Shown here: positions 14,289 to 22,912 of the stretch, one piece after another
Position numbering within the stretch: the first letter of the stretch is position 1
Layout: the number at the start of each line of letters is the position of its first letter
From: CAZXWN01 sp964644695 [NCBI: uncultured bacterium]
GTDB taxonomy: Bacteria > UBP4 > UBA4092
DNA length: 29,763 bases
Assembly: GCA_964644695.1 (NCBI GenBank)
Contig: CAZXWN010000004.1
Location: 139,062 to 168,824 of the forward strand
Direction: 5' to 3'
Notes under the pieces: model-generated
Told to the model about the DNA's origin: nothing
Seen by the model: only the letters and a program-made list of their open reading frames with translations
Database searches by the model: none
Translations under genes and position numbers: made by a program

Positions 14289-15041
14289 TTAGAGCTTGCC
14301 CAGTAGTCGAACGAGTCCATCAAGAGTCGTAGCAGGATGAGGAGGACAGCCAGGTATATATAAATCCACAGGCAATATTTCACTAATCCCGGAAACTGTT
14401 TCAGCATGCCCCTGATACGTCCCTCCTGAGATAGCACAAGCTCCGACTGCAATAACCAATTTAGGCGAAGCAATCGCATCATAGGTTTTCAAAAGAGCTT
14501 CTTTCATGTTTTGACTGACTGGACCTGTAACCAAAATCCCATCAGCATGACGAGGTGAGGCTACGAACTGAATCCCAAATCGGTTCAAGTCCCATCCTAC
14601 GGTGGTTAGTACATTCACATCGGCCTCACAGGCATTACATCCACCCGCACTAACCTCCCTTAGTTTTAAAGATCTTCCTAATACTCGTTTCATTTCTTTA
14701 TCAAGTTGACTTGCCAGTTTTAATGATTGTCCCATTTCCACAACCAAATCTTCCCTGGCCCGAACAGACAACGAGAAGTCTGAACCATATGTGACAAGGT
14801 TCTCTGGACAAGCATTCTGACAATCTGTACAAAACAGGCAGCGTCCCAAATCTACCTTCAAATTCCCATCAAAGGCTATAGCCTGAGTAGGACATACATC
14901 TACACAGGCTCTACATTCCTTTGGACAATGTGCAACATCAAACTGTGGAATCCCCCTGAAACGGTCTGGAAGTTTTATTCCTTCCGGGAATTTCATAGTT
15001 CGGTGTCCCTGATGATATCGGGCAGATAAAATTGAGAACAT
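14289..15041 (-). CDS. hyfI: ferredoxin fused to NuoB/HyfI-like small subunit
   Basis: A 250-residue protein joining two parts. Residues 35-82 are a 2[4Fe-4S] ferredoxin domain: C39, C43, C46, C50 and C68, C71, C74, C78, each set ending in CP. Residues 125-250 match the NuoB/HycG/HyfI small subunit with all four ligands of its proximal cluster: C135 and C138 (GGCNAC), C202 (GAC) and C232 (PGCPP). In E. coli hydrogenase 4 these are separate proteins (HyfH and HyfI), so this is a fusion. It should carry electrons between a soluble donor and the large subunit at the inner face. AAGGAGTT lies upstream of ATG 15041. It is the last gene of the complex. Confidence 0.9.
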   Translation of the reverse strand: MFSILSARYHQGHRTMKFPEGIKLPDRFRGIPQFDVAHCPKECRACVDVCPTQAIAFDGNLKVDLGRCLFCTDCQNACPENLVTYGSDFSLSVRAREDLVVEMGQSLKLASQLDKEMKRVLGRSLKLREVSAGGCNACEADVNVLTTVGWDLNRFGIQFVASPRHADGILVTGPVSQNMKEALLKTYDAIASPKLVIAVGACAISGGTYQGHAETVSGISEILPVDLYIPGCPPHPATTLDGLVRLLGKL

Positions 15042-15074
15042 CCAGTAACTCCTTCTTAATTCTGTTCTGCAATA

Positions 15075-16583
15075 TTACAAATCATATCCACAATATGACA
15101 GATTAAAACTCTTATTGCATAATGGAAAATCTGATATTTGCTGATTACGCAAAGCCATTGCTAATCCTGACCAGTTATGAAAAGAGGGGTCAACTATTTT
15201 GTACCGCTTGAATTGTCCTGCCGCATTCGTTTGGGCTACATGACAAATCTCACCTCGCCACCCTTCCACCAGCGACACACATACACTGTCAGGAGATAGA
15301 GATTGAATCTCTGTTTTAACAGGTCCCGAAGGCAAGGCCATCAATTGTTCCTGAATATATTCAATGGAGTGCTGCACTTCCAACCATCTCACATAAGCGC
15401 GGGCGAACACATCACCAGTCCGACAACTGGAGATGGGAATGTGAGAAAACCGATAATGCCCAGTGGGATGATCCAGTCGAACATCCTGAGTTAAACTGCA
15501 GGCCCTTGCTGCCGGACCGACTATGCCTAACTCGCGGGCAACCTTTGCAGTCACAGCGCCTGTCCCCTCAAATCGGGCCAGCACGGAAGTAGAATTCCAC
15601 AACAACTCTATAGCATTAGTAATATCGGCATATCCCTGCTGCAACATCTGAGATAACTTTTCAACTCTTCCCGGTTCCATATCAAAACCAATTCCACCAG
15701 GAATTACTATCCCTCTGCCAAATCTGCTGCCGCATATCAGTGCTGACATATTCAAGAAATCGCCACGGATACGGCCACAGTACGAAGCTGTAGGAAGAAA
15801 ACCCACATCACCAGCCAAGGCACCCAAATCGCCGATATGATTAGCAATTCGTTCCAGTTCAAGAGCAATGGCGCGAATAACCTGAGAGCGTAGTGAGGGC
15901 TTACCTTTTGATAAGGATTCTAAAACTTCACAATAAGCCGTCGTATGGCCAACGGTAGTATCACCGGCCGCTGTCTCCATATAATGCAGTGTCCGATAAT
16001 TCGGGCTGCCAATTAATGCGCGTTCAATCCCTCGATGCTGATATCCCAATGAGATTTCAAGGTGAAAGACTTCCTCACCATGACATTGAAACCGGAAGTG
16101 CCCTGGCTCAATAATCCCAGCATGCACCGGCCCCACAGCCACTTCATGAACAGATTCACCCTCGACCCGGAAATAATCAGTAATACCAATTTCGGGCAAC
16201 GCCATTTCACCCGTTTCCGTCTCCAGAGATTTCTGGAATCGAACCGGTTTTAACCAGGGGTGACCCACCGGAGTTATACCATATTGTTCAAATATCTCGC
16301 GTTCAAATAAATGAATAGGAGGGCACTGTTTTGTAATTGACGGAAATTCTCGTCCGTCTAAAATAGCATGCCCCAGATAAAGAGTCCCGTTGTGGTCATC
16401 TGTCATAACGGCGACAAACTCATGTCGCGTGGATTCATCCTCTGGAAGTGCATAGAAAGCGCTGACCCGCTGACCATCCTCATATCTCTGAACAATTTCT
16501 TCCTGAAACGATTGAAAATCCAAAGCAGGCCAATTATCCAGGGAAAGTGTTCCACCGTTATGCAGAGGCGTGAACTTATCCAT
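15075..16583 (-). CDS. hyfG: NuoCD/HyfG-like large subunit lacking NiFe cysteines
   Basis: A 502-residue protein. Residues 1-125 match the 30-kDa NuoC-like part (LFEREIFEQYGITPVGHP, 92-109). Residues 146-502 match the NuoD/hydrogenase large subunit, including GPVHAGIIEPGHFRF (151-165) and HRGIE (183-187). In true NiFe enzymes a CxxC motif follows at the place where this protein reads METAAGDTTVGH (202-213), and a second CxxC ends the protein where here the tail reads DFPLCNKSFNLSYCGYDL (485-502). No CxxC occurs anywhere, so a NiFe centre is unlikely. This is the hallmark of energy-converting hydrogenase-related (Ehr) complexes. The gene overlaps the HyfF-like gene by 8 bases. Confidence 0.9.
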   Translation of the reverse strand: MDKFTPLHNGGTLSLDNWPALDFQSFQEEIVQRYEDGQRVSAFYALPEDESTRHEFVAVMTDDHNGTLYLGHAILDGREFPSITKQCPPIHLFEREIFEQYGITPVGHPWLKPVRFQKSLETETGEMALPEIGITDYFRVEGESVHEVAVGPVHAGIIEPGHFRFQCHGEEVFHLEISLGYQHRGIERALIGSPNYRTLHYMETAAGDTTVGHTTAYCEVLESLSKGKPSLRSQVIRAIALELERIANHIGDLGALAGDVGFLPTASYCGRIRGDFLNMSALICGSRFGRGIVIPGGIGFDMEPGRVEKLSQMLQQGYADITNAIELLWNSTSVLARFEGTGAVTAKVARELGIVGPAARACSLTQDVRLDHPTGHYRFSHIPISSCRTGDVFARAYVRWLEVQHSIEYIQEQLMALPSGPVKTEIQSLSPDSVCVSLVEGWRGEICHVAQTNAAGQFKRYKIVDPSFHNWSGLAMALRNQQISDFPLCNKSFNLSYCGYDL

Positions 16584-18015
16584 GGTTCACCTCCAGATAA
16601 CTCTGAGCATCTTGAATCAGATGTCGAAGCGGTTCAGGCATAAATATTCCCAAAACTAAAATCAATGCGAAAAGAACCAGTATCGGTAACACTGTCAAAG
16701 CACTTTCTTTCAGTGTTTCAGTGGGCTCAGTCGATTCAGCTCTATGCCCTTGAAGTGCGGTTAATACAGTCCGGCCCATGCCGATAAACACGATCAACAG
16801 GAATAGAAGGAGTAATCCTCCCACCAGATAATTTCCAGTGAGAAAGGACCCATTCAATATCATAAATTCACTAATGAAAGGTGAAAACGGAGGGGACCCA
16901 GTAATGGCAATAAATCCAACCAAAAACAACCCTGCAGATAATGGAAGTAGTTTCAAGGCTCCCTTAATATCGGTGAGAGATTTCCCACCAAAAGCATGGG
17001 TAATATTCCCCGCCGCCAGGAACAACATCCCTTTTGTGAGACCGTTGTTGACCAGGTGAAACATGGCTCCCCAGCTGGCTGAACCACCCAACCCAAGACC
17101 CAGGGTAATCAATCCCATGTGCTCCACACTGGAATAAGCAAGCATTCGTTTGATGTCGGTTTGCCCCATCATAAATACCGCTGCCGCTGCCATGGACAAC
17201 AACCCCATAATCAATAACAAATGGTGAGAAGAAGAAAAGTCTCCCGCTGCCCGGTTGATAGTATATATTCTCAACAACGCTAGAAACGCACAGTTAGTAA
17301 GTCCCCCGGCCAGCAAAGCACCTACGATACCAGAGGCTTCACCATAAGCATCGGGTTTCCAGGTATGCATCGGGGCCAATCCCATTTTGGTTCCGTATCC
17401 AACCAAAATAAAAACAAACGATATCTTTAACCATTCTTTTGATAACAAGGGTGCGGAAGCCAATAAATCGGGGATAAACAATGACGGAGTCCCGCCACCT
17501 TTTATTGACGCATAGGCCAGACAAAAAGTCCCAAGTAAAGCCAATGCAATACCTACGGAACAAATCAGCAGATACTTCCAGGTCGCCTCAATGGACCGTT
17601 CATGATAATTGAAATAAATCAGGGGCGCAGTTGTCAGTGTAGTCGCTTCCATGGCCACCCACATAAGACCCAAATGCTGAGACCAGGTGACCAATGTCAT
17701 CATACCCAGAAATGCCAGCATGAAAGAACAAAATCCCTTATTCGGTCGATCAAGGTGATTATTAAGATAACCAACCGCATAAATGGAGCAGCACAGATAC
17801 AATACACTAACTGTCAATAATACTAATCGACCCGGAGCATCCAAAGTCAGATAGGAATTAATCACCTGTAAATCAGGACGCGTGAGAATAAATACCGTCG
17901 CAACAGTATGAAATATTCCGGCGAAAGGAACAAGATATATCCGATAACGATTGGAAGGAATAATCCAGGCTAACGCAGCCAGAATCCAGGGAAAGAAAAT
18001 TAGTCCTGAGGCCAT
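16576..18015 (-). CDS. hyfF: HyfF-like antiporter-type membrane subunit
   Basis: A 479-residue protein with about 13-14 membrane segments from the NuoL/M/N-Mrp antiporter family. The glutamate-bearing helix reads LMWVAMEATTLTTAPLIYFN (around 118-136), in the place of the key TM5 glutamate of NuoM. GTKMGLAPMHTWKPDAYGEASG (208-229) is the lysine-bearing signature of the discontinuous helix 7 region and is typical of the HyfF branch. It should translocate protons or sodium ions, driven by redox chemistry in the peripheral arm. It overlaps the HyfE-like gene by 16 bases upstream and the large-subunit gene by 8 bases downstream. Confidence 0.92.
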   Translation of the reverse strand: MASGLIFFPWILAALAWIIPSNRYRIYLVPFAGIFHTVATVFILTRPDLQVINSYLTLDAPGRLVLLTVSVLYLCCSIYAVGYLNNHLDRPNKGFCSFMLAFLGMMTLVTWSQHLGLMWVAMEATTLTTAPLIYFNYHERSIEATWKYLLICSVGIALALLGTFCLAYASIKGGGTPSLFIPDLLASAPLLSKEWLKISFVFILVGYGTKMGLAPMHTWKPDAYGEASGIVGALLAGGLTNCAFLALLRIYTINRAAGDFSSSHHLLLIMGLLSMAAAAVFMMGQTDIKRMLAYSSVEHMGLITLGLGLGGSASWGAMFHLVNNGLTKGMLFLAAGNITHAFGGKSLTDIKGALKLLPLSAGLFLVGFIAITGSPPFSPFISEFMILNGSFLTGNYLVGGLLLLFLLIVFIGMGRTVLTALQGHRAESTEPTETLKESALTVLPILVLFALILVLGIFMPEPLRHLIQDAQSYLEVNHG

Positions 18016-18662
18016 GGATTTTCCTCCTTTAAGGTGGTCAGCAGTCTTGTATTCAAAGACTGGTAAGTATTACTGATATGATTCAGGATGATACCAATCA
18101 AGAACAATCCCACGAATAAATCCAGAAGAAGTCCTACTTCAACAAAGAAGGGCATGGCATCCAACATCAATAAGCTGAAAATAAATATTCCATTTTCTAA
18201 AACCAGATAACCCAGTGCCTGACTGATAGCCTTTATTCGAGTCGTCAATAAAATCAGACCCGTAAGCATTGTGGCTAATGAGGTGGGTACCAGTAATGTG
18301 CCAGAGTGAGCAGGTATCAAAGGTAACAGCCCGGAGTAAACCAAAGCCAACCCCGTACCTAAGGCTCCAATAACCATGGACGGCAGCACTCCCAGTAAGG
18401 GTGCATTTTCATTACGGTTTCGGACTTCTCGTAAAGCACGATATAGAATCGTCGGTATCAATACGGCTTTTACGAGGAGTGTAGCCAAAGCCAGTAAAAT
18501 AGATTCCGGATGCCAAAACCCGTGAAACAGTAGTGGCATTATGCCAATAATAGCGCCTTCAATAGTTACAATCCTAATCATGGTATTGATTCTGTTTGTT
18601 CCGAGTGCGAACAAGTTCAGAAGTAATACCGTTGCAAGCAGGGTGTTTGTCAGTGTCATCAT
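18000..18662 (-). CDS. hyfE: HyfE-like membrane subunit
   Basis: A 220-residue, very hydrophobic protein with about six or seven membrane segments. LLVKAVLIPTILYR (62-75) and QALGYLVLENGIF (148-160) are characteristic of HyfE, which in part resembles NuoK (MrpC). It would sit between the antiporter-like subunits in the membrane arm. It starts three bases before the HyfC-like gene ends its reading space and overlaps the HyfF-like gene by 16 bases, a sign of tight translational coupling. Two tandem ATGs (18662, 18659) make the exact start uncertain by one codon. Confidence 0.88.
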   Translation of the reverse strand: MMTLTNTLLATVLLLNLFALGTNRINTMIRIVTIEGAIIGIMPLLFHGFWHPESILLALATLLVKAVLIPTILYRALREVRNRNENAPLLGVLPSMVIGALGTGLALVYSGLLPLIPAHSGTLLVPTSLATMLTGLILLTTRIKAISQALGYLVLENGIFIFSLLMLDAMPFFVEVGLLLDLFVGLFLIGIILNHISNTYQSLNTRLLTTLKEENPWPQD

Positions 18663-18665
18663 AAA

Positions 18666-19574
18666 TTATCTTCCCAACAGTAATAACCCAAACATGGATA
18701 AAACTCCGGCCGCTACCAGTAAATGAGGGACCCGAACCATGGGCAGTCGAGCCATTATGGATTCAGTAACCCCTACCACTATGGACAGCAGGAATAACCC
18801 ACCCAGATACACTATCAATCCATATCCAGAAGCAATCACATGAAAGGGCATAACAATATTGACCAGGACAGTCCCCAAAATAAAAAGTTTCAAGGCTGAA
18901 CCATATTCAATCAATCCTAATAAAGGTCCACTATGGTCTAACACCATAACTTCATGAATCATGGTCAATTCGAGGTGAGTATTCGGGTCATCTACCGGGA
19001 TACGGCAGTTTTCCGTAAGAAGAATGATGTATAAACTGGCGGACACTAAAAGCAGTGAGGCCCATCCTCCCCACACATCCACAGGAGCACTTTGTAACAT
19101 TCGCGTCAGACTTAAAGACCCGGAAAGTTTCACGAGAGTCAGAAATACAATAAACAAGGCGGGCTCAGCAAATACCGCAAAGGTAACCTCACGCGCCGCC
19201 CCCATTCCTTCGAAGGCAGACCCTGTATCTAATGCAGCAGCAGTTGTCAAAAACCGGGTCAAGGCAAACAAATAGGCAAATAAAATCAAATCACCTGTAA
19301 ACCGAACCGGAGCCGGGATATTTCCCAGGGGAATCAGAAATCCTGCCACCAGCAGGGCCATCACAGTAATCACAGGCCCGGCAATAAAGACCCAACGGGT
19401 CGTCTTGCTGATAACCAGATTTTTCCTTAACAGCTTAATAATGTCGTAATAGGGCTGCAATACAGGAAAACCAACCCTGCCCGCAAAAAAGGCTTTAGTT
19501 TTATTGATGATTCCCAGCAGCAATGGCGGCAGCAGAATCAACAGTATGATATGGATTATTTGTTCAACAACCAT
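18666..19574 (-). CDS. hyfC: HyfC/HycD-like (NuoH-type) membrane subunit
   Basis: A 302-residue membrane protein of the NuoH/HyfC/HycD family, which links the redox arm to the membrane arm. The signature FAGRVGFPVLQPYYDIIKLL (about 30-49) is present, as are the acidic loop with E and D residues (DTGSAFEGMGAAREVTFAVF) and TENCRIPVDDPNTHLELTM, the conserved carboxylate-rich cytosolic loop. About eight membrane segments can be counted. ATG 19574 is chosen because GGAAGGG lies just upstream; ATG 19586 has no ribosome site and would leave only four bases from the HyfB-like stop codon at 19591. Confidence 0.92.
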   Translation of the reverse strand: MVVEQIIHIILLILLPPLLLGIINKTKAFFAGRVGFPVLQPYYDIIKLLRKNLVISKTTRWVFIAGPVITVMALLVAGFLIPLGNIPAPVRFTGDLILFAYLFALTRFLTTAAALDTGSAFEGMGAAREVTFAVFAEPALFIVFLTLVKLSGSLSLTRMLQSAPVDVWGGWASLLLVSASLYIILLTENCRIPVDDPNTHLELTMIHEVMVLDHSGPLLGLIEYGSALKLFILGTVLVNIVMPFHVIASGYGLIVYLGGLFLLSIVVGVTESIMARLPMVRVPHLLVAAGVLSMFGLLLLGR

Positions 19575-19590
19575 GAACCCTTCCATCCGA

Positions 19591-21609
19591 TCAATTAAAT
19601 AACCCGTTCAGGAATGAAGCACCTGAACCGTAACTCAATATTAAAAGCAGTATCAGAGCGACAATGATATATAAAATGTATTGTTGTGACAGACCCTGGT
19701 GAAATCGGCGGAACCAGTTAAAACATTGTTCAATCTGTTCACCAAAAGGTTTGAGTGTTTTGTCTAATACTGCATCTTCGACATGATTGTGATGTTCTGC
19801 CGATTGAGGAAATAATTCCTTGATAACAGGCTTATGTTCTCTGGGGTTCAGTATCCACCCAAACAGCAGGACCAGTGATTGTGCAAAAGATGATGCTGTA
19901 TATTGCATCCGAGCCGTCGGCGCCAGATATCCGCAGTCCCAGGTCCCATATTCCCTGTCCGTCCGCTGCACAACCATTTTCTTCATAAAGTAAAATCCAA
20001 CCAGTATCAGGATAGCTAAAGTCAAAGCCATTCCTGTTATCCAGTTCAACGGCGCCAGGGTATTAAGAGATAAAGAGGTGGATTGACCCGCAGGCATCCA
20101 CTGTCTGATGACCGACTCCAAAACAGGTGTAACAACAATAGGGAATACACCTATCAGGAAAGCAAATCCCGCCAACATCATCATCGGGATTAACATGGAA
20201 GATTTTGATTCATGTGCTTTATTAATGACGGAAGTTCTGGGCTCACCCAGAAATACCGCGCCATAGACTTTAACGAAGCAGGATACCGCCAGTGCGCCAG
20301 TCATCGCTAAAGCTGGAACAACTAACGCTACAAAGATAAATGAAGGATGGTTCTGGACGGTAAGAGTACTGAATAATCCCAGATAAATAAACAATTCACT
20401 GATGAATCCATTGAGAGGAGGGAGTCCACAAATAGCAACGGAACCAATAAAAAACATTAACCCGGTCACGGGCATCTTTCGCCCCACTCCACCCATAACA
20501 TCGATACTCCGAGTTTCTAGATGATGAATAACACTGCCGGCACTAAAGAATAATAACGATTTGAATATTCCGTGGTTCCACACATGCAGAAGACATCCAG
20601 CCATTCCCAGGAATATCCAGTCCGGATGATTCATGGACCGGCCCAGCATAGCCAACCCTAACCCCATCAGGATGATTCCAATGTTTTCGATACTGTGGTA
20701 AGCCAGGAGGCGTTTCAAATCGTGTTGTCCAATGGCATACATAACACCCACCAGTGAACTAATAACCCCTAACCCCAGAATTATTCCGCCCCAGGATATG
20801 GGAGGGTTTGGTATCAGACTGTATATCCGAATCAGACCATATATCCCCATCTTGATCATGACTCCAGATAAGGTGGCAGAGACATGACTGGGAGCATTGG
20901 CATGAGCCCCTGGCAGCCAGAAATGTAAGGGCATGATTCCGGCTTTGAATCCAAAACCAACTAACGCCAGGACAAATATTACTCCCGCCAGAACAGGACT
21001 TAATTGGGCAGCCATCAGAGGAACTAATGAAAACGACCCGGACACCTTATTTAATAATGAAAATAAGGCAAACAGGCACAAGGTCCCCGTATGCGTCGCA
21101 ATCAGATAGATCCATCCCGCTTCACAAACTTCAGGTTTATCGTCTTCCGTAGTAATAAGAAAATAGGCAGACAGGGCCATCAATTCCCAGGCTATCAGGA
21201 ATAAAACACCATCCCGCGCCAGAACTACCAATCCCATGCCCGCAATCAGAAGGCCATAAAACAGTCTTAACTTCCGGCCGTTTTCGGGGTGCTCATTTTG
21301 TTTCCAGTATTCTTGTCCATAAACTGAACCAAGTCCGCCAATGACAAAAATGGATACCAGAAAAAAGGCGGACAGGGAATCCACCGATAAATACATACTT
21401 CCAACCGGAATCGTCCAGGCATAGTGTATAGTCCAGATACTTCCCGTCGCTAGAATCATTCCACTTCCGAGAAGTCCCAATATCGACCCCAAAACAGCCA
21501 TACTCGTCGCCAGATGTTGTCCGGTTCGCGTGTGTCGATTTATCAGCAGTCCGGGAAGACCACTGGCCGCATACAAGCAGAGCGCTATGATAATTATTGT
21601 TAAAGACAT
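19591..21609 (-). CDS. hyfB: HyfB-like antiporter-type membrane subunit
   Basis: A 672-residue protein, the usual length for HyfB, with about 16 membrane segments. It belongs to the NuoL-like antiporter family. FLIAWELMALSAYFLITTEDD (137-157) carries the conserved TM5 glutamate, and GFKAGIMPLHFWLPGAHANAPSHVSA (near 219-244) is the family signature with its lysine and histidine. The long C-terminal part (from about 530) includes the WDCGY segment (REYGTWDCGYLAP), also typical of HyfB. AGGA lies about eight bases upstream of ATG 21609. It is the first structural gene of the complex, 51 bases after the regulator gene. Confidence 0.93.
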   Translation of the reverse strand: MSLTIIIIALCLYAASGLPGLLINRHTRTGQHLATSMAVLGSILGLLGSGMILATGSIWTIHYAWTIPVGSMYLSVDSLSAFFLVSIFVIGGLGSVYGQEYWKQNEHPENGRKLRLFYGLLIAGMGLVVLARDGVLFLIAWELMALSAYFLITTEDDKPEVCEAGWIYLIATHTGTLCLFALFSLLNKVSGSFSLVPLMAAQLSPVLAGVIFVLALVGFGFKAGIMPLHFWLPGAHANAPSHVSATLSGVMIKMGIYGLIRIYSLIPNPPISWGGIILGLGVISSLVGVMYAIGQHDLKRLLAYHSIENIGIILMGLGLAMLGRSMNHPDWIFLGMAGCLLHVWNHGIFKSLLFFSAGSVIHHLETRSIDVMGGVGRKMPVTGLMFFIGSVAICGLPPLNGFISELFIYLGLFSTLTVQNHPSFIFVALVVPALAMTGALAVSCFVKVYGAVFLGEPRTSVINKAHESKSSMLIPMMMLAGFAFLIGVFPIVVTPVLESVIRQWMPAGQSTSLSLNTLAPLNWITGMALTLAILILVGFYFMKKMVVQRTDREYGTWDCGYLAPTARMQYTASSFAQSLVLLFGWILNPREHKPVIKELFPQSAEHHNHVEDAVLDKTLKPFGEQIEQCFNWFRRFHQGLSQQYILYIIVALILLLILSYGSGASFLNGLFN

Positions 21610-21660
21610 ATCAAATTCCTGTATCTATTCAATCTACGCAGGCAATGTTATCTGTCTTAA

Positions 21661-22350
21661 TTAACTGTTACTGGCAGAGGGAAGAAGAGATTCTGCTTTT
21701 TTAAGAGAATCCATGAGTTCTTCTCGGGAGGCCTGGGATTTTACTTTGTCCTTAAAATCCGAGTTTTGTAATATGAATGATAATCGAGACAAAAGATGTA
21801 AATGGGCTCGGACCGTTGGACTGACTATCACAAATAATATATCTACCGGTTGACCATCAATTGCTCCAAAATCAATCGGATTTTCTAAAAAGCATAAAGT
21901 AACACTGGGTTTGTTGACATGAAGAACAATGGGATTCCGAACATGAGGAATGGCGATTCCATCCCCAATTCCAGTAGAACCTAATTTTTCTCGGGTCAAT
22001 AATACCTGATGCAGAAATTCACGATCCACTTCCTCAGGTAACTTCATGACATCCAATACGGACCGGAATACACTCGATAAATCCTTACCCCCGACCCTGT
22101 ACGCTACACCCCCGAAATTGAGAGCATCTGACAGACTCGGTAAAGAAATCTGGGCACCTTCCGCTTCCTCAAAAATCTCTGGGGATACGGATATCCGGTT
22201 CGCTGTCGCCCATTCCAACAACTCAACCCGATTAAACCGATATTGGTCATTTAACCGATAGACGGGAATGGTTTCCTGTTTGATCCAACGATATACCGTC
22301 TTCTCGGACACACTTAATAATCGAGCCGCATCTTTGACTGTTAATCTCAT
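21661..22350 (-). CDS. helix-turn-helix / PTS EIIA (PtsN-like) fusion regulator
   Basis: A 229-residue protein. Residues 1-50 form a MerR/excisionase-type helix-turn-helix (VKDAARLLSVSEKTVYRWIKQ, then IPVYRLNDQYRFNR). Residues 68-225 match PTS IIA of the fructose/PtsN type, with the phosphorylated histidine H136 in GIGDGIAIPHVRNP. This suggests DNA binding tuned by phosphotransfer, so the hydrogenase-like operon downstream may respond to carbon or nitrogen status. ATG 22350 has GAGAG upstream; a TTG at 22371 is possible but overlaps the proposed operator. It heads the operon. No other PTS genes are in view. Confidence 0.88.
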   Translation of the reverse strand: MRLTVKDAARLLSVSEKTVYRWIKQETIPVYRLNDQYRFNRVELLEWATANRISVSPEIFEEAEGAQISLPSLSDALNFGGVAYRVGGKDLSSVFRSVLDVMKLPEEVDREFLHQVLLTREKLGSTGIGDGIAIPHVRNPIVLHVNKPSVTLCFLENPIDFGAIDGQPVDILFVIVSPTVRAHLHLLSRLSFILQNSDFKDKVKSQASREELMDSLKKAESLLPSASNS

Positions 22351-22365
22351 AAATTGACTCTCAGG

Positions 22366-22392
22366 GGACAATCTCGCTTAATATTGGACAAT
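22366..22392. promoter_or_regulatory. direct-repeat operator candidate upstream of the regulator
   Basis: Two exact copies of GGACAAT (22366-22372 and 22386-22392) lie 20 bases apart, about two helical turns. They sit between the -10 box and the regulator ATG and touch the -10 box, a good place for repression by the HTH-EIIA protein. Confidence 0.5.
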
Positions 22393-22396
22393 TATA
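22391..22396 (-). promoter_or_regulatory. -10 box of the hydrogenase-like operon
   Basis: A perfect minus-strand TATAAT with a T-rich, poor -35 region (TTTTTC at a 17-base spacing). The likely transcription start is near 22384, giving a leader of about 34 bases. I see no sigma54 GG-N10-GC site. Confidence 0.5.
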
Positions 22397-22443
22397 GACA
22401 TTTTACCACAGAAGAAAAAACACCCCTATCCTACCCTTAAAAC

Positions 22444-22486
22444 GTATCATCCACGGACCAGCTCTGAACAGCTCCGTGGATGATAC
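22444..22486. repeat. palindromic element, copy B (possible terminator)
   Basis: A perfect 14-bp inverted repeat (22444-22457 with 22473-22486; right arm TCCGTGGATGATAC) with a 15-base loop. The inner 29 bases (22453-22481) match 24 of 29 bases of the element at 203-231. It lies just after the NTF2-like gene at the end of a minus-strand run; a short T-run (ACGTTTT) follows on that strand, so it may also end transcription. Confidence 0.65.
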
Positions 22487-22510
22487 CTTCAATAATTATT
22501 TGATTAATCT

Positions 22511-22906
22511 TTACGGATAAAGAGAGAATTGATCCGCAACCGCCCACCATTTCCCATTTTCTTTAATGAAGGTAAACATATCCCTTCCACTGGATTCAAC
22601 CCTCTGGTCTCCAACCATAAACGCCATATCAAAGTAATACGTCACAATGGCCGTATCCCCATAGACCTGAATTTGAGGGTCAACTTCATTCCAATAGAGA
22701 ATCCTGGCCATCTTCACAAATCCCAGCCAGCCCTCAATGCAAGCCTTTCGACCTTCTCTACGATTCCGATCTACTGGAGTAATGGCCACCATTCGTTCAT
22801 GGAAATAATTCTCCAGACCACTGCCATCCCCTTTTGTCCAACAATCATTCAACTCACGAAGTGTTTGCCAGACTTCCTGTTGAGTTTCTGACTCAAAAGA
22901 ATTCAT
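22511..22906 (-). CDS. NTF2-like / SnoaL-type fold protein
   Basis: A 131-residue protein. An N-terminal helix with LRELNDCWTKGDGSGLENYFH is followed by AITP and strands ending in MFTFIKENGKWWAVADQFS, the usual closing pattern of NTF2-like (DUF4440 and SnoaL-type) proteins. These form a cone-shaped pocket used for small hydrophobic ligands or isomerase chemistry; no catalytic pair can be named here. It starts six bases after the GyrI-like gene, so the two are surely co-transcribed, and it is the last gene of the small-molecule cluster. Confidence 0.8.
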   Translation of the reverse strand: MNSFESETQQEVWQTLRELNDCWTKGDGSGLENYFHERMVAITPVDRNRREGRKACIEGWLGFVKMARILYWNEVDPQIQVYGDTAIVTYYFDMAFMVGDQRVESSGRDMFTFIKENGKWWAVADQFSLYP

Positions 22907-22912
22907 AAGGGA

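Noticed and set aside
14289-21609. Functional formate hydrogenlyase or H2-evolving hydrogenase
   Set aside because: The large subunit has no CxxC, and no formate dehydrogenase or maturation genes are in the window.
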